Of a stretch of 64,000 nt of DNA, positions 1-7,570 are shown piece after piece. Source of the stretch: CBDCGS01 sp965216915. Its GTDB lineage: Bacteria > Pseudomonadota > Alphaproteobacteria > UBA828. The stretch is from positions 1 through 64,000 of the forward strand of contig CBDCGS010000007.1 in NCBI GenBank assembly GCA_965216915.1. The letters are read 5' to 3'. Positions within the stretch are counted from its first letter, which is position 1; each line of letters begins with the position of its first letter. The notes under the pieces were generated by a model. The model was not told where the DNA came from and ran no database searches. It saw nothing but the letters and a program-made list of their open reading frames with translations. Both the position numbers and the translations under genes were made by a program.

Positions 1-387
1 CGCGGCGAGCGCCATGCGCATGGCGACCTCGTTGGCTTCCGAGCCCGTGACCGTGAAGTTCACCACGTCGAGGCCGTCGGGCAGGGTGCTCACGATGCGC
101 TCGGCGAAGCGAATGATATGGGGGTTGGAGTACCAGGAGTTCTCGTGCACGAACCGGCCGGCCTGCGTGCGCATCACCTCGACCAGCTCCGGATGGGCGT
201 GGCCGAGCACGTTGCACATCATCCCCGCGGTCAGGTCGTAGTAGCGGTTGTCGTCCACGTCGAAGAGCCACGGCCCCTCGCCGCGCTCGAAGACGATGCG
301 CGGGCTGTAGCGCCAGCCCATGATGCGCGCCGCGTCGCGCTCGACGAGGTCGCGGTGGCTGTTCGAGAGCGTCACGCCATCGGTCAT
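1..387 (-). CDS. Class III aminotransferase, N-terminal part
   Basis: This is the first 129 residues of a PLP-dependent class III (omega-type) aminotransferase running off the left edge. The ATG at 387 opens MTDGVTLSNSHRDLVERDA. The fragment has the N-terminal strand typical of the family, with FDVDDNRYYDL followed by VLGHAHPELV (residues about 45-70). Near 115-120 it has the GSEANE motif that binds the cofactor phosphate. The catalytic lysine lies outside the window, so amino donor and acceptor cannot be told. It is divergent from the glycosyltransferase that follows, with 160 nt between them. The family is fairly certain; the substrate is unknown. Confidence 0.85.
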   Translation of the reverse strand, partial: MTDGVTLSNSHRDLVERDAARIMGWRYSPRIVFERGEGPWLFDVDDNRYYDLTAGMMCNVLGHAHPELVEVMRTQAGRFVHENSWYSNPHIIRFAERIVSTLPDGLDVVNFTVTGSEANEVAMRMALAA

Positions 388-547
388 CGCTCGGTCTCCG
401 CAAAGGTCCCCGGCGAGAGCAACGCGTTCGGCGCGCCCTGTCAACGGCCGAGGTGCGGCGCGGCGCAGGCCTGGCACGAGCGAGCGGTTAGCGGCATCTT
501 AACGGGACTATGGTCGAACCGGGTCGCGCCCTTTGGAGAACCGGCCC

Positions 548-1798
548 ATGTCACAGACCGTCGACCGTTTCGTCCCGCTCCCGTCGGATGGCGCGCGCGA
601 GACGGCGCGGCCGCCCGAGCCCGAGCACACTGCGCCGATGAGAATCCTCTTCCACCATCGCATCGCCTCCCGCGACGGCCAGTTCGTCCACATGGAGGAG
701 CTCGTGACGGCGCTTCGCGCGCGCGGCGAGACGGTGGAGATCGTGGGGCCCGCTCACTTCGCCGAAGCGGAGTTCGGCGACGACGCGGGCTTCGTCGACT
801 GGCTGAAGCGAAACCTCCCGAGCTGGCTCTATGAAATCCTCGAGTTCGGCTACAACTGGGTCGCCTACCGCCGCCTGATGGCGGCCTGCCGGGCCTATCG
901 CCCGGACGTGATCTACGAGCGCTACAATCTCTACACGCTGGCCGGCATCTGGGCGCGTCGGCGTTTCGGGGTGCCCTTGCTGCTCGAGGTCAATGCGCCG
1001 CTCGCCGAGGAGCGCGCGCGTCACGGCACGCTCGCCCTCAAGCGCTTCGCGGCGTGGACGGAGCGCAAGACCTGGCGGGGCGCGGATGCCGTGCTCCCGG
1101 TCACGAGCGTGCTCGCCGACGACGTCAAGGCGGCGGGTGTTCCGGAGGCGCGGATTGCCATCATCCCGAACGGCATCGACGAGGCCCGTTTCGGCGCCGC
1201 GCCGAGCCGCGCCGAGGCCAAGGCCCGCCTCGGGCTCGGCGACGCCACGGTGCTCGGTTTCACGGGCTTCGTGCGGGCATGGCACCGGCTCGACCGCGTC
1301 ATCGATCTGCTTGCCGACGCGTCGGATGACTTGCGCCTCCTCATCGTCGGCGATGGCGACGCCCGGGCGGATCTCGAGGCGCATGCAGCCGCGCGGGGCG
1401 TTGCGGACCGGGTTACCGTCACCGGCATCGTCGGGCGCGAAGATGTGCCGGCTCACGTCGCCGCGTTCGACATCGCGCTTCAGCCGGGCGTGACGCGCTA
1501 CGCCTCGCCGCTCAAGCTTTTCGAGTACATGGCCGTCGGCGCTGCCATCGTCGCGCCCAACACGCCGAACATCCGCGATGTCTTGACCCACGAGCAGGAT
1601 GCGCTGCTCTTCCGCGACGGTGACAGCGCGGCCTTCGCCGAGGCGACCAGCGTGCTGATCGCCGATGCCGCGCTCCGCGCCCGCTTGGGCGAGGGCGCGC
1701 GCGCGACCATCGCGCGGCGCGGGCTCTACTGGTCGCGCAACGCGGAGCGTGTGGTGGCGCTCGCGACCCGGCTCATTGAGGCGAACGCCCGGCGCTAG
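548..1798 (+). CDS. Glycosyltransferase family 4 protein
   Basis: This 416-residue GT-B fold glycosyltransferase would transfer a sugar from a nucleotide-sugar donor during polysaccharide or glycolipid synthesis on the cytoplasmic face. The acceptor domain begins with MRILFHHRIASRDGQFVHME near residue 31. The C-terminal donor domain has IIPNGID (about 205), VGDGDARADLE, and the E-containing donor motif SPLKLFEYMAVG (about 320), as expected for GT4. ATG 548 was chosen because GGAG lies 9 nt upstream; a TTG at 533 and an ATG at 638 are alternatives. The 3' end overlaps the convergent DUF192 gene by 26 nt. Donor and acceptor cannot be inferred. Confidence 0.9.
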   Translation: MSQTVDRFVPLPSDGARETARPPEPEHTAPMRILFHHRIASRDGQFVHMEELVTALRARGETVEIVGPAHFAEAEFGDDAGFVDWLKRNLPSWLYEILEFGYNWVAYRRLMAACRAYRPDVIYERYNLYTLAGIWARRRFGVPLLLEVNAPLAEERARHGTLALKRFAAWTERKTWRGADAVLPVTSVLADDVKAAGVPEARIAIIPNGIDEARFGAAPSRAEAKARLGLGDATVLGFTGFVRAWHRLDRVIDLLADASDDLRLLIVGDGDARADLEAHAAARGVADRVTVTGIVGREDVPAHVAAFDIALQPGVTRYASPLKLFEYMAVGAAIVAPNTPNIRDVLTHEQDALLFRDGDSAAFAEATSVLIADAALRARLGEGARATIARRGLYWSRNAERVVALATRLIEANARR

Positions 1799-2348
1799 GC
1801 GCGCAATTCGGGCGCGGTTCGTCGTCCTCAGCCGCGCCATCGGCGTTTCCGTCCGCCGTGTCCTCGAACATAGGGTGACTGACGCGGTCGCCGGGCGCTG
1901 CACCAATCGCGGCGGCGCGGCCGGCGGTGAGCTCCAACACCGCGCGGACGGGTGCGCCCGATGCGATGTGCTCCTCGGAAAAGGGCGTCGTCTCCGCCTC
2001 GATGCGCACGATGCAGCCGGTCGCGTCGATGAACAGCATGTCGAGCGAGATGAACGTGTTCTTCATCCACATCGCGACCGGCCGGTTTAGGCCGAAGTCG
2101 AACAGCATGCCGCCGTTCGCGGCGAGCTCGGCGCGAAACATCAGGCCGACACGCCGATGCTCGGGCGTGCGTGCGACCTCGACCTCGAACGCGTGAACGC
2201 CGGTTGCCGTCTCGATGGAAAGCGGCTCGGTCGGACGCGCGAGCGGGTCCGCGGCATGGCCATGCCCGCTTGCGATCACGATCAACCAGCCGAGGAGGCA
2301 GAGCGCGCGCGCCCAACGCGCGCCGCTTCTCATTGTGCGAGGGCCCAT
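1773..2348 (-). CDS. DUF192 family exported protein
   Basis: This protein of about 191 residues carries an N-terminal hydrophobic signal (ALCLLGWLIVIASGHGHA), then a DUF192 domain. Visible domain features are FEVEVARTPEHRRVGLMFR, GMLFDF, the MWMKNTFISLDMLFID core, and the terminal RAVLEL region. DUF192 proteins are small secreted or periplasmic beta-rich proteins without a settled biochemical role. The tail after about residue 165 is acidic and low-complexity. A second ATG at 2333 (MRSGARW) is an equally good start. It is convergent with and slightly overlaps the glycosyltransferase. The family call is firm; the function is unknown. Confidence 0.88.
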   Translation of the reverse strand: MGPRTMRSGARWARALCLLGWLIVIASGHGHAADPLARPTEPLSIETATGVHAFEVEVARTPEHRRVGLMFRAELAANGGMLFDFGLNRPVAMWMKNTFISLDMLFIDATGCIVRIEAETTPFSEEHIASGAPVRAVLELTAGRAAAIGAAPGDRVSHPMFEDTADGNADGAAEDDEPRPNCAPSAGRSPQ

Positions 2349-2475
2349 CGGTGCGGTCCCGCCCGGTTGTTTCGAGGGCGACGCTAGCAGAAAAGGCGCG
2401 GCTTGGGCGACGGCACATTGGCAGCGCAGTCCGCCGGTTGATCACCGGGCGCGGCTGCGCGATAGTGCAGGCCTA

Positions 2476-2564
2476 TCTCTGGGGGAGCCCCACGCGGGCT
2501 GAGAGGTCGGACCACCGACGACCCCTTGAACCTGATCCGGATCATGCCGGCGTAGGGAGCGAGA
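2476..2564 (+). promoter_or_regulatory. TPP riboswitch (THI element)
   Basis: Conserved parts of the thiamine pyrophosphate aptamer are seen in order: GGGCTGAGAGGTC (CTGAGA at 2499-2504), then ACCCCTTGAACCTGATCCGG (2521-2540), ATCATGCCGG, and GTAGGGAG (2552-2559). P1 can be drawn between TCTC (2476-2479) and GAGA (2561-2564). It sits directly before a thiamine-precursor ABC transporter operon. The GGGAG ribosome-binding site of thiZ (2555-2559) lies inside the aptamer and the GTG start is 2 nt after P1. TPP binding would therefore be expected to hide the start region directly, without a separate expression platform. Confidence 0.95.
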
Positions 2565-2565
2565 C

Positions 2566-3345
2566 GTGCCGCCGACCGAAGCCAGACCTGATCAAGCGGT
2601 TGACGCCGTGTGCGTGCGCGGCGCGCGCTTTCGCTATGAGAGCGCGCCGCTCTTCGATGGCCTCGACATCACGCTCGAGGCCGGCCGCTGGACCTGCCTC
2701 GTCGGGCCGAGCGGTGTCGGCAAGTCGAGCCTCCTCCGCGTCATCGCCTCGCTCAGCGCCCTCGATGCGGGCACGGTCGAGACCATGCATGCGCCGCTTG
2801 CCCGCCACGTCGCCTACATGGCGCAGCAGGATTTGCTGCTGCCCTGGCTCTCGGCGCTGGACAACGTCCTGCTCGGCGCCAGGCTGCGCGGCGAGGCGCC
2901 GGATCGTGCACGCGGGCGTGCGCTGCTCACGAGCGTCGGCCTCGGCGACGCTCTCGCGCTGCGGCCTGCGGCGCTCTCCGGCGGCATGCGTCAGCGGGTC
3001 GCGCTGGCACGCACGCTCATGGAAGACAAGCCGATCGTGCTGATGGACGAGCCGTTCTCCGCCCTCGATGCGATCACGCGCCTCCGCCTCCAAAGTCTCG
3101 CGGCGGAGCATCTCGCGGGACGCACCGTGCTGCTGGTCACGCACGATCCGCTCGAAGCACTAAGGCTCGGCCACCGCATCCACATCATGCTCGGGCAACC
3201 GGCCCGGTTGGCGGATGCCGCCGTGCCCGAGACGCCGCCGCCGCGCGAGCCGAGCGATCCCGCGCTGTTGCAGATGCATGCTTCGCTGCTCGCCCAGCTG
3301 GCGGCGGGGGATGGCGCTTTGGCGGCGGCCGACCCGAACGGATGA
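2566..3345 (+). CDS. thiZ: ABC transporter ATP-binding protein, thiamine precursor (HMP) type
   Basis: This is the ATPase of an importer likely carrying hydroxymethylpyrimidine or a related thiamine precursor. In 259 residues it shows Walker A GPSGVGKSS (about 47-55), Q-loop AQQDLLLPW, signature LSGGMRQRVAL, Walker B IVLMDEPFSALD and the switch histidine in VTHDPLEAL. It belongs to the NitT/TauT/ThiZ-like group. The start is GTG at 2566, served by GGGAG inside the riboswitch. The permease and binding protein follow in the same operon. The TPP riboswitch makes the substrate assignment much stronger than sequence alone. Confidence 0.92.
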   Translation: MPPTEARPDQAVDAVCVRGARFRYESAPLFDGLDITLEAGRWTCLVGPSGVGKSSLLRVIASLSALDAGTVETMHAPLARHVAYMAQQDLLLPWLSALDNVLLGARLRGEAPDRARGRALLTSVGLGDALALRPAALSGGMRQRVALARTLMEDKPIVLMDEPFSALDAITRLRLQSLAAEHLAGRTVLLVTHDPLEALRLGHRIHIMLGQPARLADAAVPETPPPREPSDPALLQMHASLLAQLAAGDGALAAADPNG

Positions 3346-3351
3346 ACGCCG

Positions 3352-4113
3352 GTGCGCGCGTTGGCTCTTCTCCGCGTCGTCGTCATCGTCGCCGCCCTCG
3401 TGCTCGTGTGGCAGGGGGTGGTGTGGCTCGCGGGGACACCACCCTACATCCTACCGGGCCCGGCAACCGTCGGCGTGGCGTGGTGGGAGCACCATGCGCT
3501 CCTGCTCGGGCACGCGCAAACGACGCTGTTGGAGATCGTGCTCGGGCTCCTGGTCGGCGTGATCGTCGGGATGTCGAGCGCGCTTACTCTTGCTTACTTT
3601 CGGCCGGCGCGGCTTTGGCTCATGCCGGTGCTCGTCGCCTCGCAGGCCGTGCCCGTGTTCGCGCTGGCGCCGATCCTCGTGCTTTGGCTCGGCTATGGCA
3701 TCGTCTCGAAAGTGGCGATGGCGGCGCTCATCATCTACTTCCCCGTCACCGCGTCGTTCTTCGACGGGTTGCGGCGCACGGAACCCGGCTGGATCGATCT
3801 TGCCCGCACGATGGGGGGCACGCGGTGGACCATTCTGCTGCGCGTGCGCATCCCGGCAGCGCTTCCCGCGCTTGCTTCCGGCTTGCGGGTCGCCGCCGCG
3901 GTCGCGCCGATTGGTGCGGTCGTCGGCGAGTGGGTCGGCTCGAGCGCCGGGCTCGGCCACCTCATGCTGCATGCCAACGGGCGCATGCAGATCGACCTGA
4001 TGTTTGCCGCGCTGCTCACCCTCGCGGTGTTTGCCGTCGCGATCTATTTCATTCTCGATGCCGCGCTGCGGCGCTCCCTGCCCTGGCAGCCGGACGTGCC
4101 GCCCGCCGATTAG
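3352..4113 (+). CDS. thiX: ABC transporter permease, thiamine precursor type
   Basis: This inner-membrane permease of 253 residues is of the BPD_transp_1 class found with NitT/TauT/ThiX systems. It has several hydrophobic segments, starting with LLRVVVIVAALVLVWQGVVW. The cytoplasmic EAA-like loop is WIDLARTMGGTRWTILLRV followed by RIPAALPALASGLRVA, which contacts the ATPase. GTG at 3352 is used as start, 6 nt after thiZ ends, implying coupled translation. Together with thiZ and thiY it forms a complete importer under the upstream TPP riboswitch. Confidence 0.9.
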   Translation: MRALALLRVVVIVAALVLVWQGVVWLAGTPPYILPGPATVGVAWWEHHALLLGHAQTTLLEIVLGLLVGVIVGMSSALTLAYFRPARLWLMPVLVASQAVPVFALAPILVLWLGYGIVSKVAMAALIIYFPVTASFFDGLRRTEPGWIDLARTMGGTRWTILLRVRIPAALPALASGLRVAAAVAPIGAVVGEWVGSSAGLGHLMLHANGRMQIDLMFAALLTLAVFAVAIYFILDAALRRSLPWQPDVPPAD

Positions 4114-4123
4114 GAGACGCTCG

Positions 4124-5086
4124 ATGAAACGCAGGCTCTGGACCCGGTTCGCCGTCATCGCCGCGCTGGTGCTCACGACCAGCCTCGCGATCCGCCCACT
4201 CGCCGCAGCCGAAGACAAGCTGACATTGCTCCTCGATTGGTTCGTCAATCCCGACCACGCGCCGATCTTCGTCGCCTTGGAGCGCGGCTATTTCGCGGAC
4301 GCGGGCCTCGCCGTCGAGATCATCGCGCCGTCTGATCCAAACGATCCGCCCAAGCTGGTTGCCGCCGGCAAGGCGGATCTCGCGATCTCTTACCAGCCGC
4401 AGCTCCATGTCCAGGTCGCAGCGGGGCTGCCCTTGGTGCGCATCGCGACCCTCGTCGCCACCCCGCTCAACACGCTCCTCGTGCGCGCCGACGGTCCGAT
4501 CGCCTCGCTCGCCGATCTGAAGGGGCGCACGGTTGGCTACTCGGTCGGCGGCTTCGAGGATGCGCTCTTGCGCGCGATGCTGGCACCGCACGGCCTCGGC
4601 CTCGACGACATCACGCTGGTCAACGTCAACTTCTCGCTGTCGCCGTCGCTCCTCTCCGGCCAAGTCGACGCGGTGATCGGCGCCTACCGCAACTTCGAGC
4701 TCAACCAGATGGCGCTCGCGGGCGCCGAGGGCCGTGCGTTCTATGTCGAGGAGGAGGGGGTGCCTGCCTATGACGAGCTGATCGTGGTCGCGCATCGCGA
4801 CAATCTCGACGCCCCGACCCTGCGCCGCTTCGTGTCCGCGCTCGAGCAGGGCGTGCAATATCTCATCAACCACCCGGACGAGTCGTGGGCGCTCTTCATC
4901 CGCGGCCGCGACGAACTCGACGACGCGCTCAACAAACGCGCCTGGCAAGACACGCTGCCGCGCTTCGCGCTCCGCCCGGCGGCGCTCGACACGGCCCGCT
5001 ACGAACGTTTCGCGCGCTTTCTCGAAGAACACGGTCTGATCGACGCGGCACAACCCGCATGGGCCTATGCGATCGAGCTGAAATAG
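4124..5086 (+). CDS. thiY: Thiamine-precursor substrate-binding protein (NMT1/THI5-like)
   Basis: This periplasmic solute-binding protein has 320 residues. A signal peptide (MKRRLWTRF then AVIAALVLTTSLAI, cleavage near PLAAA-ED) precedes a type II periplasmic binding fold. The domain opens with LTLLLDWFVNPDHAPIFVAL, the NMT1/THI5-like signature of HMP-binding ThiY. Later landmarks are GRTVGYSVGGFED and SGQVDAVIGAYRNFE. GGAG at 4113-4116 is spaced correctly before ATG 4124, overlapping the thiX stop region. It is expected to deliver HMP or a related pyrimidine to ThiX/ThiZ; the exact ligand is inferred from family and riboswitch. Confidence 0.92.
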   Translation: MKRRLWTRFAVIAALVLTTSLAIRPLAAAEDKLTLLLDWFVNPDHAPIFVALERGYFADAGLAVEIIAPSDPNDPPKLVAAGKADLAISYQPQLHVQVAAGLPLVRIATLVATPLNTLLVRADGPIASLADLKGRTVGYSVGGFEDALLRAMLAPHGLGLDDITLVNVNFSLSPSLLSGQVDAVIGAYRNFELNQMALAGAEGRAFYVEEEGVPAYDELIVVAHRDNLDAPTLRRFVSALEQGVQYLINHPDESWALFIRGRDELDDALNKRAWQDTLPRFALRPAALDTARYERFARFLEEHGLIDAAQPAWAYAIELK

Positions 5087-5188
5087 CGCCCATTGGCGGT
5101 TGCGAGACGACTCGCTTCGGGCATAATCGGCCCCGTTTCGCGCCGCCGCCGGCGTCGAAACCCACGATTCGTCACGCACGGAGACGTC

Positions 5189-5665
5189 TTGCTTCACGCG
5201 GTCAGTTTGTTCGCCGTTTTATACGGCCTCTGGCTGGCGTTGTCGGGACACTACACGCCGTTTCTGCTGGCGGTCGGCGCGGTGTGCGCGGCGCTGGTCG
5301 TCTTCGTCGCCGTGCGCATGGATGTGGTCGACCATGAAGGCCACCCAATCCATCTCAGCTATCGGATCCCGCTCTATTGGGCCTGGCTCGCCGTTCAGGT
5401 CGTGATCTGGTCCCTCCACGTCAGCCGCCGCGTACTGTCGCCGCGTCTCGATATCGACCCGTCGTTCGAAATCGTGCCGGTCAGCCAGCGCACCGACCTC
5501 GGCAAGGTGATCTACGCCAACTCGATCACGCTGACGCCCGGCACGCTGTCGACCGACGTCGGCGATAGCCACATTGAGGTCCATGCGCTGACGCCCGAGG
5601 CGATGGCGGACCTCAAGACCGACGACATGGATCGGCGCGTGACGGCGCTCGAGGGCGAGCCATGA
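5189..5665 (+). CDS. mrpE: Na+/H+ antiporter subunit E (MrpE/MnhE)
   Basis: This membrane subunit of an Mrp-type antiporter has 158 residues from TTG 5189, the usual MrpE length. The open frame extends upstream to 5093, but that extra part is arginine-rich and unlike MrpE. ACGGAG lies just upstream of TTG 5189. Hydrophobic segments near the N-terminus (AVSLFAVLYGLWLALSG, PFLLAVGAVCAALVVFVAV) and a third at PLYWAWLAVQVVIWSLHV precede the soluble MnhE core with VIYANSITLTPGTLSTDV. Its stop overlaps the mrpF start by 4 nt. It is the first gene of the operon. Confidence 0.9.
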   Translation: MLHAVSLFAVLYGLWLALSGHYTPFLLAVGAVCAALVVFVAVRMDVVDHEGHPIHLSYRIPLYWAWLAVQVVIWSLHVSRRVLSPRLDIDPSFEIVPVSQRTDLGKVIYANSITLTPGTLSTDVGDSHIEVHALTPEAMADLKTDDMDRRVTALEGEP

Positions 5666-5934
5666 TGTTTCTCGCCGCGGTGGCGGCGCTCGTGGTCACG
5701 ATGTTCCTGGCACTCGCCCGCGCCGTGGCGGGGCCGACGGTCTATGACCGCGTGCTTGCGGTGAACACGATGGGCACGAAGACGGTGCTGCTGATCGCCG
5801 CCGTCGGCTTTCTGATGGGTCGGCCGGAGTTTCTCGACATCGCGCTTGCCTATGCGCTGATCAACTTCATCGGCACCGTCGCGGTGCTTCGCTACATCAA
5901 GCGCAACCGGCGCGGCGCGGAAGGCGGGTCGTGA
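5662..5934 (+). CDS. mrpF: Na+/H+ antiporter subunit F (MrpF/MnhF)
   Basis: This small membrane subunit of 90 residues has three hydrophobic segments. It shows the MrpF pattern of RAVAGPTVYDRVLAVNTMG between the first two helices, then ALINFIGTVAVLRYIKR at the end. ATG 5662 overlaps the mrpE stop, and a second ATG follows immediately at 5665. The end overlaps mrpG by 4 nt. It acts within the membrane-embedded antiporter; the individual role of MrpF is poorly defined in the family. Confidence 0.93.
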   Translation: MMFLAAVAALVVTMFLALARAVAGPTVYDRVLAVNTMGTKTVLLIAAVGFLMGRPEFLDIALAYALINFIGTVAVLRYIKRNRRGAEGGS

Positions 5935-6248
5935 TCATCGACATCCTGAGCTGGATCAGCATCGCCATCGGCATGTTCTTCGTGATGGTGGGCGGGATCG
6001 GCCTGGTACGCATGCCCGATCTCTTCAGTCGGATGCATCCGGCGGGGATCACCGACACGGCGGGCGCGGGCTTCATGCTGCTCGGCTTCATGCTGCAGGG
6101 CGGCCTTTCGCTGGTCACGCTCAAGCTCGTCCTGATTTTCGTGTTCCTGATCTTCACCAGCCCGACCGCGGCGCATGCGCTTGCCCACGCGGCGCTTCTC
6201 GACGGCCTGAGGCCGTGGACGCGCGACAAGAAGGACGACGCGCCATAG
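5931..6248 (+). CDS. mrpG: Na+/H+ antiporter subunit G (MrpG/MnhG)
   Basis: This membrane subunit of 105 residues has three hydrophobic segments and the family motif VRMPDLFSRMHPAGITDTAG, seen in most MnhG proteins. It then has LVTLKLVLIFVFLIFTSPTA, the conserved third helix. The start is GTG at 5931, overlapping mrpF by 4 nt. The end overlaps the next reading frame. The C-terminal tail (DGLRPWTRDKKDDA) is charged and cytoplasmic-like. Confidence 0.93.
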   Translation: MIIDILSWISIAIGMFFVMVGGIGLVRMPDLFSRMHPAGITDTAGAGFMLLGFMLQGGLSLVTLKLVLIFVFLIFTSPTAAHALAHAALLDGLRPWTRDKKDDAP

Positions 6249-6796
6249 AGCTCTACGTCAACATCCTGCTCTTGATCCTGCTGCTCGCAACCGGCGTCGT
6301 GGTGATCGTGCTGCGCAACCTGCTCGCGGCCGCGCTGGTGCTCGGCATCTACAGCCTCCTGATGGCCTCGCTCTGGGTCGTTCTCGATGCGGTCGACGTG
6401 GCGTTCACCGAGGCCGCGGTCGGCGCCGGGGTCACGACCGTGCTCATGCTGCTCGCGATCGCGATCACCGGGCGCACCGAGAAGAAGCCGGTGCGCGTGC
6501 GCTGGTTGCCAATCGTGGCAACGGTCGCCACCGGCGCGGCACTGATCTACGGCACGGTCGACATGCCGGCGCTCGGCGACCCGGCGGCGCCGGCGCAAGT
6601 TCATGTCGCGCCCTACTATCTTGCGAACGCGGAGGCAGAGACGGGCGTGCCGAATGTCGTGACGGCGGTGCTCGCCTCCTACCGCGGCTTCGACACACTC
6701 GGCGAGGTGACGGTCATCCTCACGGCGGGGCTGGGGGTGCTCGTTCTGATCGGCGTGTTCGGCAGGCGCCGCGAAACGAAGGCAGACGCGGAATGA
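6215..6796 (+). CDS. Mrp/MBH-type subunit: DUF4040 (MrpA C-terminal) fused to MbhE-like domain
   Basis: The first half (LYVNILLLILLLATGVVVIV through AFTEAAVGAGVTTVLMLLAI) is the DUF4040/MbhD domain, normally the C-terminal part of MrpA. The second half (LPIVATVATGAALIYG, then NVVTAVLASYRGFDTLGE) matches the MbhE-like piece preceding MrpB. In archaeal MBH complexes these are separate or fused small genes between subunits G and B, exactly this position. The start is unclear: GTG 6215 lies 34 nt inside mrpG, while the homologous N-terminus begins with ELYVN just after an in-frame ATA at 6245. The end overlaps mrpB by 4 nt. Confidence 0.82.
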   Translation: MDARQEGRRAIELYVNILLLILLLATGVVVIVLRNLLAAALVLGIYSLLMASLWVVLDAVDVAFTEAAVGAGVTTVLMLLAIAITGRTEKKPVRVRWLPIVATVATGAALIYGTVDMPALGDPAAPAQVHVAPYYLANAEAETGVPNVVTAVLASYRGFDTLGEVTVILTAGLGVLVLIGVFGRRRETKADAE

Positions 6797-7206
6797 CCGA
6801 ACATCTGGTGCTGCGCGTCGTCAGCAAGCTCTTGATCCCGCTGATCATGCTCTTCGGGCTCTATGTGCAGATGCACGGCGACTACGGGCCCGGCGGGGGC
6901 TTTCAGGCCGGCGTGATCTTCGCCGCCGCGTTCATTCTCTATGGGCTGGTGTTCGGCACGCCCAACGCCAGGCGCGTGGCGCCGCTTTCGTGGCTCATCA
7001 TCCTCGCCTGCCTCGGTGTGCTCCTCTACGCCGGCGTCGGCGTCGCCAGCATGGCGATGGGCGGCAACTTCCTCGAATATGGCGCGCTCAAATCCGACCC
7101 AACCCACGGCAACCATGTCGGGATCATCCTGATCGAACTCGGCGTCGGCATCGCTGTCGCGTCGGTGATGATGATCATCTTCTACGTCTTCGCGGAGCGG
7201 CGCTGA
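6793..7206 (+). CDS. mrpB: Na+/H+ antiporter subunit B (MrpB/MnhB)
   Basis: This 137-residue MnhB protein has four hydrophobic segments. Its family hallmarks are LLIPLIMLFGLYVQMHGDYG, immediately followed by PGGGFQAGVIFAAAFILYG, the conserved HG-(x)-GPGGGFQ element. The ATG at 6793 overlaps the previous stop. The next gene begins 1 nt after its TGA. It is a core membrane component of the antiporter. Confidence 0.94.
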   Translation: MTEHLVLRVVSKLLIPLIMLFGLYVQMHGDYGPGGGFQAGVIFAAAFILYGLVFGTPNARRVAPLSWLIILACLGVLLYAGVGVASMAMGGNFLEYGALKSDPTHGNHVGIILIELGVGIAVASVMMIIFYVFAERR

Positions 7207-7207
7207 C

Positions 7208-7570
7208 GTGGAATTCTTCACGCACTTCAACTATTGGGCCGCGATCGCGCTGGCGATGCTCGGTCTCTATGCGGTCATCGCGCCGACCAACCTGCTGAAG
7301 AAGCTGATCGGTCTCAGCATGTTTCAGACCGCGGTCTTCCTGCTCTTCATCACCGTCGGCAAGGTGGAGGGCGGCACCGCGCCGATCCTCGACGCGGCCT
7401 ATACCATTTACTCGAATCCGCTGCCCCACGTGTTGATTCTCACGGCGATCGTGGTCTCGGTCTCCACGCTCGCGGTCGGCTTGGCGCTCACCGTTGCGAT
7501 CCGGCGGGAGTACGGCACCGTCGAAGATGACGAGATCGTCGCGCAGGACCGCGACGGCACCAACGCATGA
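7208..7570 (+). CDS. mrpC: Na+/H+ antiporter subunit C (MrpC, NuoK-like)
   Basis: This protein of 120 residues has three hydrophobic segments and is homologous to NuoK of complex I. It has YAVIAPTNLLKKLIGLSMFQ then TAVFLLFITVGKVEGGTAPI, and the family's PLPHVLILTAIVVSVSTLAV helix, where MrpC and NuoK carry conserved residues. The start is GTG 7208 directly after the mrpB stop, and the end overlaps mrpD by 4 nt. Its presence shows this is an Mrp/MBH/complex I-related module rather than a single-subunit antiporter. Confidence 0.94.
   Translation: MEFFTHFNYWAAIALAMLGLYAVIAPTNLLKKLIGLSMFQTAVFLLFITVGKVEGGTAPILDAAYTIYSNPLPHVLILTAIVVSVSTLAVGLALTVAIRREYGTVEDDEIVAQDRDGTNA

Noticed and set aside
5093..5188. 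N-terminal extension of mrpE
   Set aside because: Arg-rich and unlike MrpE; TTG 5189 has a good ribosome site and gives the usual 158-residue length.
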